From contig CAKRUB010000024.1 in NCBI GenBank assembly GCA_934402375.1, forward strand, positions 1 through 49,514: DNA of 49,514 nucleotides, written 5' to 3'. The notes beneath the pieces are model-generated. The model made no database searches, was not told where the DNA came from, and saw nothing but the letters and a program-made list of their open reading frames with translations. The translations under genes and the position numbers were made by a program. The stretch comes from an uncultured Acetatifactor sp. (GTDB taxonomy: Bacteria; Bacillota; Clostridia; Lachnospirales; Lachnospiraceae). Shown here piece by piece: positions 25,699 through 34,173 of the stretch (positions within the stretch are counted from its first letter, which is position 1; every line of letters starts with the position of its first letter).

Positions 25699-26451
25699 AT
25701 GGCACGAGAGAATAAAATAAACACAAGGCTGGAAATCATACAGGTCGCAACACGGCTTTTTCTGGAGAGAGGATATACCAATGTCCTTGTTTCCGATATT
25801 GTCGGTGAGATCGGCATCAGCAAGGGAAATCTGACCTTTTACTTCTCGACGAAGGAGCATCTGCTTGCGGAGCTGATACGCCAGCTCTGTAACTTCCAGT
25901 GGGAACTGATGGGTAAGACGGCGGCAGAGAAGAACTCGCTTACGGCGTACCTTCTGGAGATTACTGCGATGACAGCAAGCTGCTGTGAAAACACGGTTGC
26001 ACGCGAACTGTATGTTTCCGCATATACTTCGCAGCTTTCGCTGGAAATCATCAGGGAGAATGATACCAGAAAGACAAAGAGAATATTTGCGGAATACTGT
26101 CCCGACTGGACAAACGAGGACTTTATCATTGCGGAGGGCATCGCCTCAGGAATCGAGTATGCTCTGTTCACGGGGAGACAGGAGCCTGGAAGCGCGGCTG
26201 ACCGGAGAATCACAGCAGGACTGAATGCGATCATGATGGTCTACCATGTGCCGGAAGAGGTGCGCAGGGAGATGATAGAGGACGTCCTGAACATGGATTA
26301 TCGTCTGATGGGACGTGAGATGCTGGAGGAATTCGGGCAGTATGTGGAGGAGGTAAACCAGAAGGCGCTGGAGGAAGCGGCAATCCGCAGACTGGAGAAG
26401 CAGATGAAACGGCAGCCCGGAAAAAGGGGCAGAAAAAGACGGACAGATTAG
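25699..26451 (+). CDS. TetR/AcrR-family regulator with basic C-terminal tail
   Basis: A 250-residue regulator. The N-terminal helix-turn-helix is visible as LVSDIVGEIGISKGNLTFYFSTKEHL. The ligand domain is longer than usual and the protein ends in a basic tail (KQMKRQPGKRGRKRRTD) that may add non-specific DNA contacts. It is divergent from the other TetR gene and followed by a terminator; no structural gene follows on the same strand, so its targets are not obvious. Confidence 0.88.
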   Translation: MARENKINTRLEIIQVATRLFLERGYTNVLVSDIVGEIGISKGNLTFYFSTKEHLLAELIRQLCNFQWELMGKTAAEKNSLTAYLLEITAMTASCCENTVARELYVSAYTSQLSLEIIRENDTRKTKRIFAEYCPDWTNEDFIIAEGIASGIEYALFTGRQEPGSAADRRITAGLNAIMMVYHVPEEVRREMIEDVLNMDYRLMGREMLEEFGQYVEEVNQKALEEAAIRRLEKQMKRQPGKRGRKRRTD

Positions 26452-26454
26452 AAA

Positions 26455-26493
26455 AAATGGGGCCTTGCCGTGTGTGGCAAAGTCCCCTTTCTT
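26455..26493. terminator. bidirectional intrinsic terminator between tetR and xpt
   Basis: GGGGCCTTGCC (26459-26469) pairs imperfectly with GGCAAAGTCCCC (26476-26487). A TTTCTT tail follows on the plus strand and an A run (26453-26457) gives a T run on the minus strand. Confidence 0.75.
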
Positions 26494-26511
26494 ATATGAA
26501 AAGGAAGCTTC

Positions 26512-27090
26512 TTATGAACGGAAGGTGATTTCTCCGGTGGCAGGATTCATGGCATCGACGATGGCGAGGGATTCCAGACGGATGCCCTTCTCGCGGATCA
26601 TGGCGCCGCCCTCCTGAAAACCCTTCTCTACAGCAATGCCGACACCCTCGAGCGTCGCGCCGGAGGCATTGATCAGGTCGATGAGTCCCATGACGGCACA
26701 GCCGTTTGCGAGGAAGTCATCAATGATGAGGACATGATCCTCCGGAGACAGAAACTTCTTTGATACAATGACATCATATACACGCTTGTGCGTAAAGGAT
26801 TCCACCTTGGAGGAGAAGACGTCTCCGTCGATATTAAGGCTCTGCGCTTTCTTTGCAAAGACAACCGGAACGTGGAAGCTCTGCGCCACCACACAGGCGA
26901 TGCCGATGCCGGATGCCTCGATTGTGAGAATTTTGTTGATGGGTGCGTCCGCGAATAATCTCTTGAATTCCTTTCCCATCTGATCAAACAGGTCTACGTC
27001 CATCTGGTGATTTAAAAAGCTGTCGACCTTCAGAATATTTCCCTCTTTTACCGTGCCGTCCTTCTGGATTCTTTCCTCAAGCAGTTTCAT
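26512..27090 (-). CDS. xpt: xanthine phosphoribosyltransferase
   Basis: A 192-residue salvage enzyme making XMP from xanthine and PRPP. It has the type I PRTase PRPP loop [13 protein letters not shown] and the N-terminal [11 protein letters not shown] typical of Xpt, with EASGIGIA before it. Length is standard. It faces a probable nucleoside importer across about 250 bases of control region, which fits a purine salvage locus. I see no purine riboswitch upstream. Confidence 0.95.
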   Translation of the reverse strand: MKLLEERIQKDGTVKEGNILKVDSFLNHQMDVDLFDQMGKEFKRLFADAPINKILTIEASGIGIACVVAQSFHVPVVFAKKAQSLNIDGDVFSSKVESFTHKRVYDVIVSKKFLSPEDHVLIIDDFLANGCAVMGLIDLINASGATLEGVGIAVEKGFQEGGAMIREKGIRLESLAIVDAMNPATGEITFRS

Positions 27091-27107
27091 CTCAATTCCT
27101 CATTTCC

Positions 27108-27127
27108 GCGTGAAAGTGTTTTCACAC
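27108..27127. promoter_or_regulatory. inverted repeat in the xpt leader
   Basis: GTGAAA (27110-27115), four bases, TTTCAC (27120-27125), extended with partly matching flanks, 20 bases upstream of the xpt start. It is operator-like, but the cognate regulator is unknown. Confidence 0.35.
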
Positions 27128-27221
27128 TAATTTCCTTTGTGCAAGTTGTATTACCGATTCTTATGCTAGCACATATTCATTGAAAAAACTATAGATTTTT
27201 TTATAATCGTCAGAAAAAGGT

Positions 27222-27250
27222 TTGCAAATCCTGTCGGAACAATATATAAT
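27222..27250 (+). promoter_or_regulatory. promoter of the nucleoside importer operon
   Basis: TTGCAA (27222-27227), 17-base spacer, consensus TATAAT (27245-27250), giving a leader of roughly 85 bases before ATG 27343. Confidence 0.75.
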
Positions 27251-27263
27251 GTGTAACGTTCGG
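27235..27263. promoter_or_regulatory. PurBox-like operator pair flanking the -10 element
   Basis: AACGTTCGG (27255-27263) is the complement of CCGAACGTT, matching the PurR PurBox core. CGGAACAAT (27235-27243) is a one-mismatch copy in opposite orientation. The two face each other across the TATAAT, an arrangement like the paired PurBoxes of Bacillus. Regulation by a PurR homologue is inferred. Confidence 0.45.
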
Positions 27264-27342
27264 GACACGGTTTTGCGTGAATCCGGGCACAACATATCTA
27301 TTAACAATTTAATATCCGCAGATGCGGGAATGGAGGAGAATT

Positions 27343-28617
27343 ATGAGAATCAAGAAGACATTGTGTCTTATCCTCGCAATGGCAATGATGCTGATGCTCG
27401 TTGCATGTGGGGATTCATCCGCAAACGGCAGTGATGCCAAGAATGCGTCCAAGATCAAGATCGGATGCATTATGCTGGGCGATGAGACTGAGGGCTATAC
27501 CGCAGCGCACATCAACGGCATTAAGGCAGCAGCAGAGGAACTCGGACTTTCCGACAGCCTTGTATGGAAGTATAAGGTAGGTGAGAGCTCCGCCTGCTAC
27601 GATGCAGCAGTCGATCTGGTAGGACAGGGCTGCAATATTATTTTCTCCAACAGCTACGGCCATCAGACTTACATGGTACAGGCAGCGCAGGAGTATCCTG
27701 ATGTAACTTTTGTCGCAATGACCGGTGATTTCGCCGCAATCTGTGGATTATCCAACTTTAAGAATGCATTCACAAGCGTTTACGAGTCCCGTTATGTATC
27801 CGGTGTGGTTGCCGGAATGAAGCTGCAGGAGCTTCTGGCTGACGGAACCCTCAGCACAGAGACCCAGCCCGGAAGCTTCGATGCTGACGGAAATGTAAAG
27901 ATCGGCTATGTAGGCGCTTATCCTTACGCAGAGGTTGTATCCGGCTACACCGCTTTCTTCCTCGGCATTCGCAGTATTGTTCCCAACGTTGCAATGGAGG
28001 TTGAGTATACGAACTCCTGGTTTGATATTGACAAGGAGGGCGCAGCAGCAGAGTCCTTGATCGCAGACGGATGTGTGATCATCGGTCAGCACGCAGACTC
28101 CACCGGCGCTCCCGCAGCAACCCAGAAGCTTCACGACAACGGAACGATCTGCTACTCCGTAGGCTACAACATCGATATGAGAGAGACTGCACCGACCGCA
28201 GCGCTTACTTCCGCTACAAACAACTGGAAGGTATATTACAAGCACGCAATGGAGTGCATGCTGAACGGCACAGAGCTCGAGGCTGACTGGGCACAGGGCT
28301 TCGCTCAGGATGCAGTTGCCATCACAGAGCTGAGTGATTCCTGCGCGGCAGGAACCGCAGAGAAGGTTGCAGAGGTTGAAGCTGCACTGAAGAACGGAAC
28401 GCTGCACGTATTCGATACCGATACCTTTACGGTTGGCGGCGAGAAGGTGACAACAGCTCCCTGCGATCTGTCCTTTATGGACTGGTCTGTTGGAAAGGCA
28501 ATCTACGAGGGCGAGACCGTTGAGGCAATCAAGGACGGCTACTTCTCCGAGTCCACTTTCAGAAGTGCGCCTTACTTCCAGCTTCGTATCGACGGCATCA
28601 CAGAGAACGCTAACTAA
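27343..28617 (+). CDS. BMP-family nucleoside-binding lipoprotein
   Basis: A 424-residue ABC substrate-binding protein of the PnrA/BmpA/NupN family. A signal peptide ends in the lipobox LMLVAC. The mature part has the BMP features IKIGCIMLGDETEGYTAAHINGIKAA, QGCNIIFSNSYGHQ and IIGQHADSTGAP. The family binds purine nucleosides. ATG 27343 is preceded by GGAGGAG; earlier in-frame ATGs lack such a site. A terminator-like hairpin separates it from the ATPase gene, consistent with the binding protein being made in excess. Confidence 0.93.
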   Translation: MRIKKTLCLILAMAMMLMLVACGDSSANGSDAKNASKIKIGCIMLGDETEGYTAAHINGIKAAAEELGLSDSLVWKYKVGESSACYDAAVDLVGQGCNIIFSNSYGHQTYMVQAAQEYPDVTFVAMTGDFAAICGLSNFKNAFTSVYESRYVSGVVAGMKLQELLADGTLSTETQPGSFDADGNVKIGYVGAYPYAEVVSGYTAFFLGIRSIVPNVAMEVEYTNSWFDIDKEGAAAESLIADGCVIIGQHADSTGAPAATQKLHDNGTICYSVGYNIDMRETAPTAALTSATNNWKVYYKHAMECMLNGTELEADWAQGFAQDAVAITELSDSCAAGTAEKVAEVEAALKNGTLHVFDTDTFTVGGEKVTTAPCDLSFMDWSVGKAIYEGETVEAIKDGYFSESTFRSAPYFQLRIDGITENAN

Positions 28618-28632
28618 ATCAAATAAAGACGT

Positions 28633-28663
28633 AAAAAGAGGACGTGTAATCTGTCCTCTTTTT
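28633..28663 (+). terminator. intrinsic terminator / attenuator after the binding-protein gene
   Basis: Perfect 11-bp stem AAAAAGAGGAC (28633-28643) / GTCCTCTTTTT (28653-28663) with a nine-base loop and terminal T5. Partial read-through would lower ATPase and permease expression relative to the binding protein. Confidence 0.85.
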
Positions 28664-28700
28664 GCGTAAACAGCGCCATAAACAGAAAGGAATCAGCCCT

Positions 28701-30263
28701 ATGGAATGTGCGATCCAGCTCAAACATGTCACTAAGACGTTCGGAACGGTGACGGCAAACAGGGATGTCTCCATGGAGATTTATAAGGGAGAGATCCTGT
28801 CCCTGCTAGGTGAAAACGGCAGCGGTAAGACAACACTTCTGAACATGATCGCCGGTATCTATTACCCTGATGAGGGTGAAGTGCTGGTGAACGGAAAGCC
28901 GGTAGAGATCCGGTCGCCCAAGGATGCCTATGATCTCGGAATCGGAATGATCCATCAGCACTTTAAGCTGGTAGATGTCTTCACTGCAACCGAAAATATT
29001 GCATTGGGATTAGATAAGAAGGAAAAATTCGATCTGAAACAGATCAAGAAAAAGGCGCAGGATATCTGTAAGAAATATCACTTCGACATGGATTTTGACC
29101 AGAAGGTCTACACCATGAGCGTATCCCAGAAGCAGACCCTCGAGATCATCAAGGTGCTGTACAGGGGAGCGGATATTCTGATTCTGGACGAGCCCACTGC
29201 CGTTTTGACCCCACAGGAAACAGAAAAGCTCTTTGAAGTCATCCGCAATATGAAGGCGGACGGCAAATCAGTTGTCATCATTACGCACAAGCTCCACGAG
29301 GTACTGGAGATCTCCGACAGGGTGAGTATTCTCAGAAAGGGCGAGTATGTCGGCAGCGTCGATACTAAGGACGCGAACGAGAGTCTGCTGACAGAGATGA
29401 TGGTCGGCAAGAAGGTTGAACTGAACATCGACAGACCGGAGCCTGAGAATCCGATCAAGAGACTCGAGGTGAGAAACCTTTCTGTCATCAACGAGGACGG
29501 AGTCAGTGTGCTGAAGGATATTTCCTTTGACGCCTACGGCGGAGAGATCTTAGGAATTGCCGGTGTCTCCGGCAACGGACAGAAGGAGCTGCTTGAGGCG
29601 ATCGCCGGACTACAGCCGGTAGTGGCGGGCGGCAGTATCCTCTATTATAATTCGGAGGGTGGCGACGGACCGTCCATGGAGGTTGTCGGAAAGAATCCCA
29701 GAATCATCCGCAGCGCAGGTATTCATATGTCCTTTGTGCCGGAGGATCGTCTCGGAATGGGACTGGTCGGTTCGATGGGCATGACGGGAAACATGATGCT
29801 GAAGAGTTACGACAAGGGCAAGAGCTTCCTGACAGACAGGAAGAAACCGAAGGATCTCGCACAGTCGATCATGGAGGAACTGGAGGTTGTGACACCCGGC
29901 ATCAACACCCCTGTGTCGAGGCTGTCCGGTGGTAATGTGCAGAAGGTTCTGGTCGGACGTGAAATTTCGGCGTCGCCGGTCGTGCTGATGACGGCATATG
30001 CGGTGCGCGGTCTGGACATCAATACTTCATACACGATCTACGATCTGCTGAACAAGCAGAAGAAAAAGGGCGTGGCAGTCATCTATGTCGGAGAGGATCT
30101 GGATGTTCTGCTGGAGCTCTGTGACAAGATACTAGTGCTCTGCGGCGGCAGGGTGAACGGCATTCTGGATGGCAGAAAGGCTACCAAGGAAGAGGTTGGT
30201 CTTCTGATGACGAAACTGAAAAAGGACAAGACGGAGGAAAAGGGAGGTGAGCAGAGTGAGTAA
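28701..30263 (+). CDS. nucleoside-type ABC transporter ATPase with two nucleotide-binding domains
   Basis: A 520-residue protein with two ABC domains, as in NupO/RbsA-type importers. Domain 1: Walker A LLGENGSGKTT (36-46), signature MSVSQKQ, Walker B ADILILDEP. Domain 2: a degenerate Walker A GVSGNGQKE, signature LSGGNVQK and a Walker B position reading VVLMTAYAVRGLD, where the catalytic Glu is absent as usual for this class. The first signature lacks the usual LSVG/LSGG form. Start ATG 28701 follows AAAGGAAT; the gene ends inside the permease start. Confidence 0.93.
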   Translation: MECAIQLKHVTKTFGTVTANRDVSMEIYKGEILSLLGENGSGKTTLLNMIAGIYYPDEGEVLVNGKPVEIRSPKDAYDLGIGMIHQHFKLVDVFTATENIALGLDKKEKFDLKQIKKKAQDICKKYHFDMDFDQKVYTMSVSQKQTLEIIKVLYRGADILILDEPTAVLTPQETEKLFEVIRNMKADGKSVVIITHKLHEVLEISDRVSILRKGEYVGSVDTKDANESLLTEMMVGKKVELNIDRPEPENPIKRLEVRNLSVINEDGVSVLKDISFDAYGGEILGIAGVSGNGQKELLEAIAGLQPVVAGGSILYYNSEGGDGPSMEVVGKNPRIIRSAGIHMSFVPEDRLGMGLVGSMGMTGNMMLKSYDKGKSFLTDRKKPKDLAQSIMEELEVVTPGINTPVSRLSGGNVQKVLVGREISASPVVLMTAYAVRGLDINTSYTIYDLLNKQKKKGVAVIYVGEDLDVLLELCDKILVLCGGRVNGILDGRKATKEEVGLLMTKLKKDKTEEKGGEQSE

Positions 30264-31350
30264 TCCGCAGAAAAAGGAGCCGTTGATGCGTGTCGTGAAA
30301 AAGGACGGCGCGACAATGGGTGAAAAGATCTGGGCGCGTGCAGCGGCAATTCTGCTTGCCCTTGTGCTGGATGCATTGTTTATTTTCTTTGTGACGGGCT
30401 TAAATCCGTTTTCGGTCTATGTCGTGATGTTCAAGGGAACCTTCGGAACCACGATCCGTTTTTCGTGGGCAATGCGTGACCTTGTCTCACTGCTCTGCAT
30501 CGGCGTGGCGCTTGCACCGGCATTCAAGATGAAATTCTGGAATATCGGCGCGGAGGGGCAGGTGCTGATGGGAGGACTGATGACGGCGCTCATCATGGTC
30601 TACTGGGGAAATAAGCTGCCTGCACCTGTGCTTTTCCTCGTGATGCTTCTCACGAGCGTGGTTGTCGGAGGTATCTGGGGACTGATCCCTGCATTTTTTA
30701 AGGCAAAGTGGAAGACGAACGAGACCCTGTTCACCCTGATGATGAATTATGTGGCGACGAGCTTTGTCGCCTGTGCCGTAAACATCATGCGCGGACAGGC
30801 ATCCAGCCTCGGAAAGCTGAACATGGGAACACAGGAGGGCTGGTTCCCCCAACTGTTCGGACAGAGATATAATATCAATATCATTGTTGTGCTCGTGTTG
30901 ACCTTTGTAATGTATTTCTATCTGAAATACACGAAGCACGGCTATGAGATCAGCGTTGTCGGCGAGTCCGAGAATACGGCGCGCTATGCCGGAATCAATG
31001 TCGCAAAGGTTATCATGCGGACGATGGCAATTTCCGGAGCCATCTGCGGACTGTGCGGCTTTCTGATCGTCTGCGGACGTGACCAGACAATCTCGACGAC
31101 GACGGCGGGCGGAAATGGATTCACGGCGATCATCGTTGCATGGCTTGCCAAGTTCAATACCTTCTATATGGCATTGATCGCATTCCTGCTTGTCTTTTTA
31201 CAGAAGGGTGCTGCGGAGATCGCTTCTGCCTACGGACTGAACGACTATGCGGCATCCATCATCACCGGAATCATTCTTTTCTGTATTTTGGGTAGCGAGT
31301 TCTTCATTAATTACAAGGTGATTTTCCGCTCCGGAAAGGAGGCAAAGTAG
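30256..31350 (+). CDS. nucleoside-type ABC transporter permease 1
   Basis: About 364 residues with eight or more membrane helices of the BPD_transp_2 (ribose/nucleoside) type, like NupP. GTG 30256 is preferred: GGGAGGTGA (30241-30249) ends just before it and the gene then overlaps the ATPase by eight bases; GTG 30247 would sit inside that site. Recognisable blocks are FKMKFWNIGAEGQVLMGG and KTNETLFTLMMNYVA, then GYEISVVGESENTARYAGI before the later helices. Confidence 0.92.
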   Translation: MSNPQKKEPLMRVVKKDGATMGEKIWARAAAILLALVLDALFIFFVTGLNPFSVYVVMFKGTFGTTIRFSWAMRDLVSLLCIGVALAPAFKMKFWNIGAEGQVLMGGLMTALIMVYWGNKLPAPVLFLVMLLTSVVVGGIWGLIPAFFKAKWKTNETLFTLMMNYVATSFVACAVNIMRGQASSLGKLNMGTQEGWFPQLFGQRYNINIIVVLVLTFVMYFYLKYTKHGYEISVVGESENTARYAGINVAKVIMRTMAISGAICGLCGFLIVCGRDQTISTTTAGGNGFTAIIVAWLAKFNTFYMALIAFLLVFLQKGAAEIASAYGLNDYAASIITGIILFCILGSEFFINYKVIFRSGKEAK

Positions 31351-31351
31351 T

Positions 31352-32341
31352 ATGAGCAATCTGATTGCATGGATTATCAGAGCGATTCCCTTCGGCACGA
31401 TCATCATGTACGGTGCAATGGGAGAAATCGTTACGGAAAAATCGGGTAATCTGAATCTGGGCGTGCCCGGAATCATGTATCTTGGCGGCTTTGCCGGCTT
31501 CGCCAGCGCGTTTTACTATGAGAACAATGCGGCGTCACCGAATGCCTTTGTCTGTGTGCTGCTGTCCTTTGTATGCTGTATCGCGGCTTCCGTGTTGGGC
31601 GGTCTGATTTACAGCTTTCTCACAATCTCGCTCCGTGCGAACCAGAACGTTACCGGTCTTGCGCTGACGACCTTCGGTATGGGCGTTGCGAACTTTTTCG
31701 GCGTCTTCATCTTAAACGGTAAGAGCTACACCGCAGCGCCGCTTGCCAACAGTGCCTATGCCCATAAAATTCCGGTTCTGTCTGAGCTGGGGGTGGTAGG
31801 ACAGGTGATTTTCGGTTACGGCTTTCTGGCATATGCGGCGATTCTGCTCGCGGTGCTGCTGCATATTTTCCTGAATAAGACGAGAACTGGACTGAACCTC
31901 CGAGCGGTCGGGGAGAACCCGGCAACGGCGGATGCAGCCGGAGTCAACGTCACGAAGTACAAGTACCTTGCAACCTGCATCGGTGCGGGCATCTCCGGTA
32001 TTGGCGGCATGTACTATGTTCTCGATTACAATTCCGGAATCTGGGCGACGACGGGACAGATTGAGGCGCTCGGCTGGCTGGCGGTGGCGCTTGTCATCTT
32101 CACGACATGGAGACCGCTCAACGCGATCTGGGGAGCATACCTCTTCGGTGTCCTGTACTGGCTGTATCAGTTCCTGCCGAGCCTGATGGGCTTCACGGTG
32201 GCGAGCTATGTCACCGACCTGATCCAGATGGTGCCCTATGTGGTGACGATTGTTGTGCTGATTGTGACGAGCCTGCACAAGAAAAAAGAAAACCAGCCCC
32301 CGGAACATCTGGGACTGGCATACTTCAGAGAAGAACGTTAA
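31352..32341 (+). CDS. nucleoside-type ABC transporter permease 2
   Basis: A 329-residue permease, second half of the importer pore (NupQ-like), starting one base after its partner with AAAGGAGG upstream. Blocks: IIMYGAMGEIVTEKSGNLNL, NQNVTGLALTTFG, and GLNLRAVGENPATADAAGV. It completes the set binding protein, ATPase, two permeases. The gene ends five bases from the end of the convergent holA gene, with no clear terminator between. Confidence 0.92.
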   Translation: MSNLIAWIIRAIPFGTIIMYGAMGEIVTEKSGNLNLGVPGIMYLGGFAGFASAFYYENNAASPNAFVCVLLSFVCCIAASVLGGLIYSFLTISLRANQNVTGLALTTFGMGVANFFGVFILNGKSYTAAPLANSAYAHKIPVLSELGVVGQVIFGYGFLAYAAILLAVLLHIFLNKTRTGLNLRAVGENPATADAAGVNVTKYKYLATCIGAGISGIGGMYYVLDYNSGIWATTGQIEALGWLAVALVIFTTWRPLNAIWGAYLFGVLYWLYQFLPSLMGFTVASYVTDLIQMVPYVVTIVVLIVTSLHKKKENQPPEHLGLAYFREER

Positions 32342-32346
32342 AACCT

Positions 32347-33321
32347 TTATAATACGGACATGATCAGGATCTCGACGCTCATCATATCATTCATGCGTCC
32401 GGTCTTGACGGCGGATTCGGCCTCCACACACTGCTGCACTGCGCGGCGGAGTGTGGAGGTTTTAAATTTTGATGCCTGATTCAGAATCTTCTGGGCAATG
32501 AAGGGTGGCACGCCGAGTTTGGAGCCGATTGTGCGGTTGTCGTGCCCTTTCAGCTTCATTTCCTTTGCCTGAAGCAGCATATTGCACTGTCTGGCAATGA
32601 GAAAGAGGATACGCATGGGCGGCTCCTTCAGCGCGAGGAGATCGTAGTACAGCTCAAGGGCTGCCTTCTGCTTCCGGTCTGCAATTGCATTGATCATGTC
32701 GAAGATGTGATTGCTGATGCGGGTGGTGCACACCGCCTCCACATCAGCGTCCGTGACGACGTCTCTGTCCATGCAGTAGCAGACCAGCTTCTCAAGCTCC
32801 ATCTGTATATTATCCATGTCAGTTCCGGTTTTGGAGATAATGAGCTGAACCGTGTTCTCGGTGATTTTTTTTCCATCTCTTCCCAATGTCCCGGCAATCC
32901 AGCGTTTTAATGTGTTTTCATCCTGAACCGTAAAGTCGGCGGCATAGCCCTTTGACTGGACGGTCTTGAAGAGCTTGCTTCTTTTGTCAACCTCGCTCTC
33001 CGTGAAGACGAAGTAGGTCGATTCGCACGGGGAGGAGAGGTATTCGGCGAGCTTTTCACCGCCGGATTTGAATAAGCCGCTGTCGGAGATGAAGATGACG
33101 CGACGCTCTGCGAGAAAGGGCAGAGTTTCCGCAAGGTCGATGATCTCGCCGACAGGGATGTCCTTGCCGCTGTAAAAATGGACGTTCATTGTATCTCCGT
33201 CAGAGCAGAGGGCAGCTTGAAGCTTCTGGCGGTACTGTCTGCGGAGATAGCGTTCCTCCCCGTAGAGCAGATAGATCTGCTTGAAATTATTTTGCTTGAT
33301 GTCCTCGGCAATCTGTCTCAT
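32347..33321 (-). CDS. holA: DNA polymerase III subunit delta
   Basis: A 324-residue clamp-loader wrench protein. It starts [26 protein letters not shown] (shown here as [11 protein letters not shown]), the typical delta N-terminal motif, and continues with the ATP-less AAA+ fold and the C-terminal collar segment ([19 protein letters not shown]). It opens the beta clamp during loading. A monocistronic minus-strand gene between the importer and the Spo0A-like gene. Confidence 0.93.
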   Translation of the reverse strand: MRQIAEDIKQNNFKQIYLLYGEERYLRRQYRQKLQAALCSDGDTMNVHFYSGKDIPVGEIIDLAETLPFLAERRVIFISDSGLFKSGGEKLAEYLSSPCESTYFVFTESEVDKRSKLFKTVQSKGYAADFTVQDENTLKRWIAGTLGRDGKKITENTVQLIISKTGTDMDNIQMELEKLVCYCMDRDVVTDADVEAVCTTRISNHIFDMINAIADRKQKAALELYYDLLALKEPPMRILFLIARQCNMLLQAKEMKLKGHDNRTIGSKLGVPPFIAQKILNQASKFKTSTLRRAVQQCVEAESAVKTGRMNDMMSVEILIMSVL

Positions 33322-33483
33322 CGGAGACCTCCCTTTTTCGTTTTATGGCTTCAGATTTCATTATTCCCATACATCGGATGCTTGTCAATACAATTTTTGA
33401 GGGGAATCTGTAGAATGGCGCGGTATGAACGCGCCTTGTCGTCCTTTTTGACGTCAGAGGGCGAAAAGCGCGATGGCTTGGAG

Positions 33484-33513
33484 TTGCTGTATCAAACTTT
33501 ATGGCTTTATAAT
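33484..33513 (+). promoter_or_regulatory. candidate promoter of the Spo0A-like gene
   Basis: TTGCTG (33484-33489), 18-base spacer, consensus TATAAT (33508-33513), about 45 bases before ATG 33559. Confidence 0.5.
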
Positions 33514-33558
33514 GGAAAAGTACGAAATTTTGACTTTTTTGAATCCGGAGGTAAATTC

Positions 33559-34077
33559 ATGGAGCAACTGAACCTTACTGCTGCGAAAGATAATGAGAGA
33601 ATATACAAGATTTTAGGAGATCTGATGAATGGGGACAAGGAATTCCAGATCATGATCACAGTACCTTCCGCAAAGACTGACAGCAATCGTACAGTGCCTG
33701 AGCAGCCGAAGCAGAAGGAGGTCGTGAGAGATCTGGAGCAGGATGTCACGGACATGATACATGAGATAGGCGTCCCGGCACATATCAAGGGCTATCAGTA
33801 TCTGAGGGATGCGATCATGATGTCGGTGGAGGATCCGGGAATGATCAGCTCGATCACAAAGATTCTCTATCCGACGATAGCGAAACGCTTTCAGACGACG
33901 CCGAGCAGGGTCGAGAGGGCGATCCGCCATGCGATCGAGGTCGCGTGGAGCCGCGGCAGAATGGAGACGCTGGACGCGCTCTTCGGCTACACCATCGACA
34001 CCGGAAAGGGTAAGCCGACAAATTCAGAGTTCATTGCGCTGATCGCTGACAAGATCCGCCTGTCCTACAGAGAGTAG
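33559..34077 (+). CDS. Spo0A homologue lacking most of the receiver domain
   Basis: A 172-residue protein. Residues 55-172 are a complete Spo0A DNA-binding domain ([52 protein letters not shown] end); the recognition helix residues are intact, so 0A-box (TGTCGAA) binding is expected. Residues 1-32 ([20 protein letters not shown]) resemble the very start of a Spo0A receiver, after which some 80 residues, including the phospho-Asp and the later Thr and Lys, are missing. The start is firm: CCGGAGGT lies seven bases before ATG 33559. Possibly a constitutive or competing regulator; full-length spo0A must be elsewhere. Confidence 0.85.
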   Translation: MEQLNLTAAKDNERIYKILGDLMNGDKEFQIMITVPSAKTDSNRTVPEQPKQKEVVRDLEQDVTDMIHEIGVPAHIKGYQYLRDAIMMSVEDPGMISSITKILYPTIAKRFQTTPSRVERAIRHAIEVAWSRGRMETLDALFGYTIDTGKGKPTNSEFIALIADKIRLSYRE

Positions 34078-34104
34078 GAACACAAGCTTTTTTCAAAGAA
34101 ATAC

Positions 34105-34133
34105 TTTCCACTGAAAAGATACTGGTGTATAAT
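34105..34133 (+). promoter_or_regulatory. promoter of the glgA operon
   Basis: TTTCCA (34105-34110), 17-base spacer, consensus TATAAT (34128-34133), about 40 bases before ATG 34174. Confidence 0.65.
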
Positions 34134-34173
34134 CAATGTGTGTACCTTGAATGAAAGCGGTGGAGGGATTGTA

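Noticed and set aside
27100..27342. Purine riboswitch upstream of xpt or the nucleoside importer
   Set aside because: I looked on both strands for the conserved ATATGG, GTNTCTACC and GACTACG-type elements and found none; the leader hairpins do not fit.
33178..33558. Longer start for the Spo0A-like protein
   Set aside because: The upstream frame overlaps holA on the other strand, has no similarity to a receiver domain and would cover the TATAAT promoter; CCGGAGGT before ATG 33559 is decisive.
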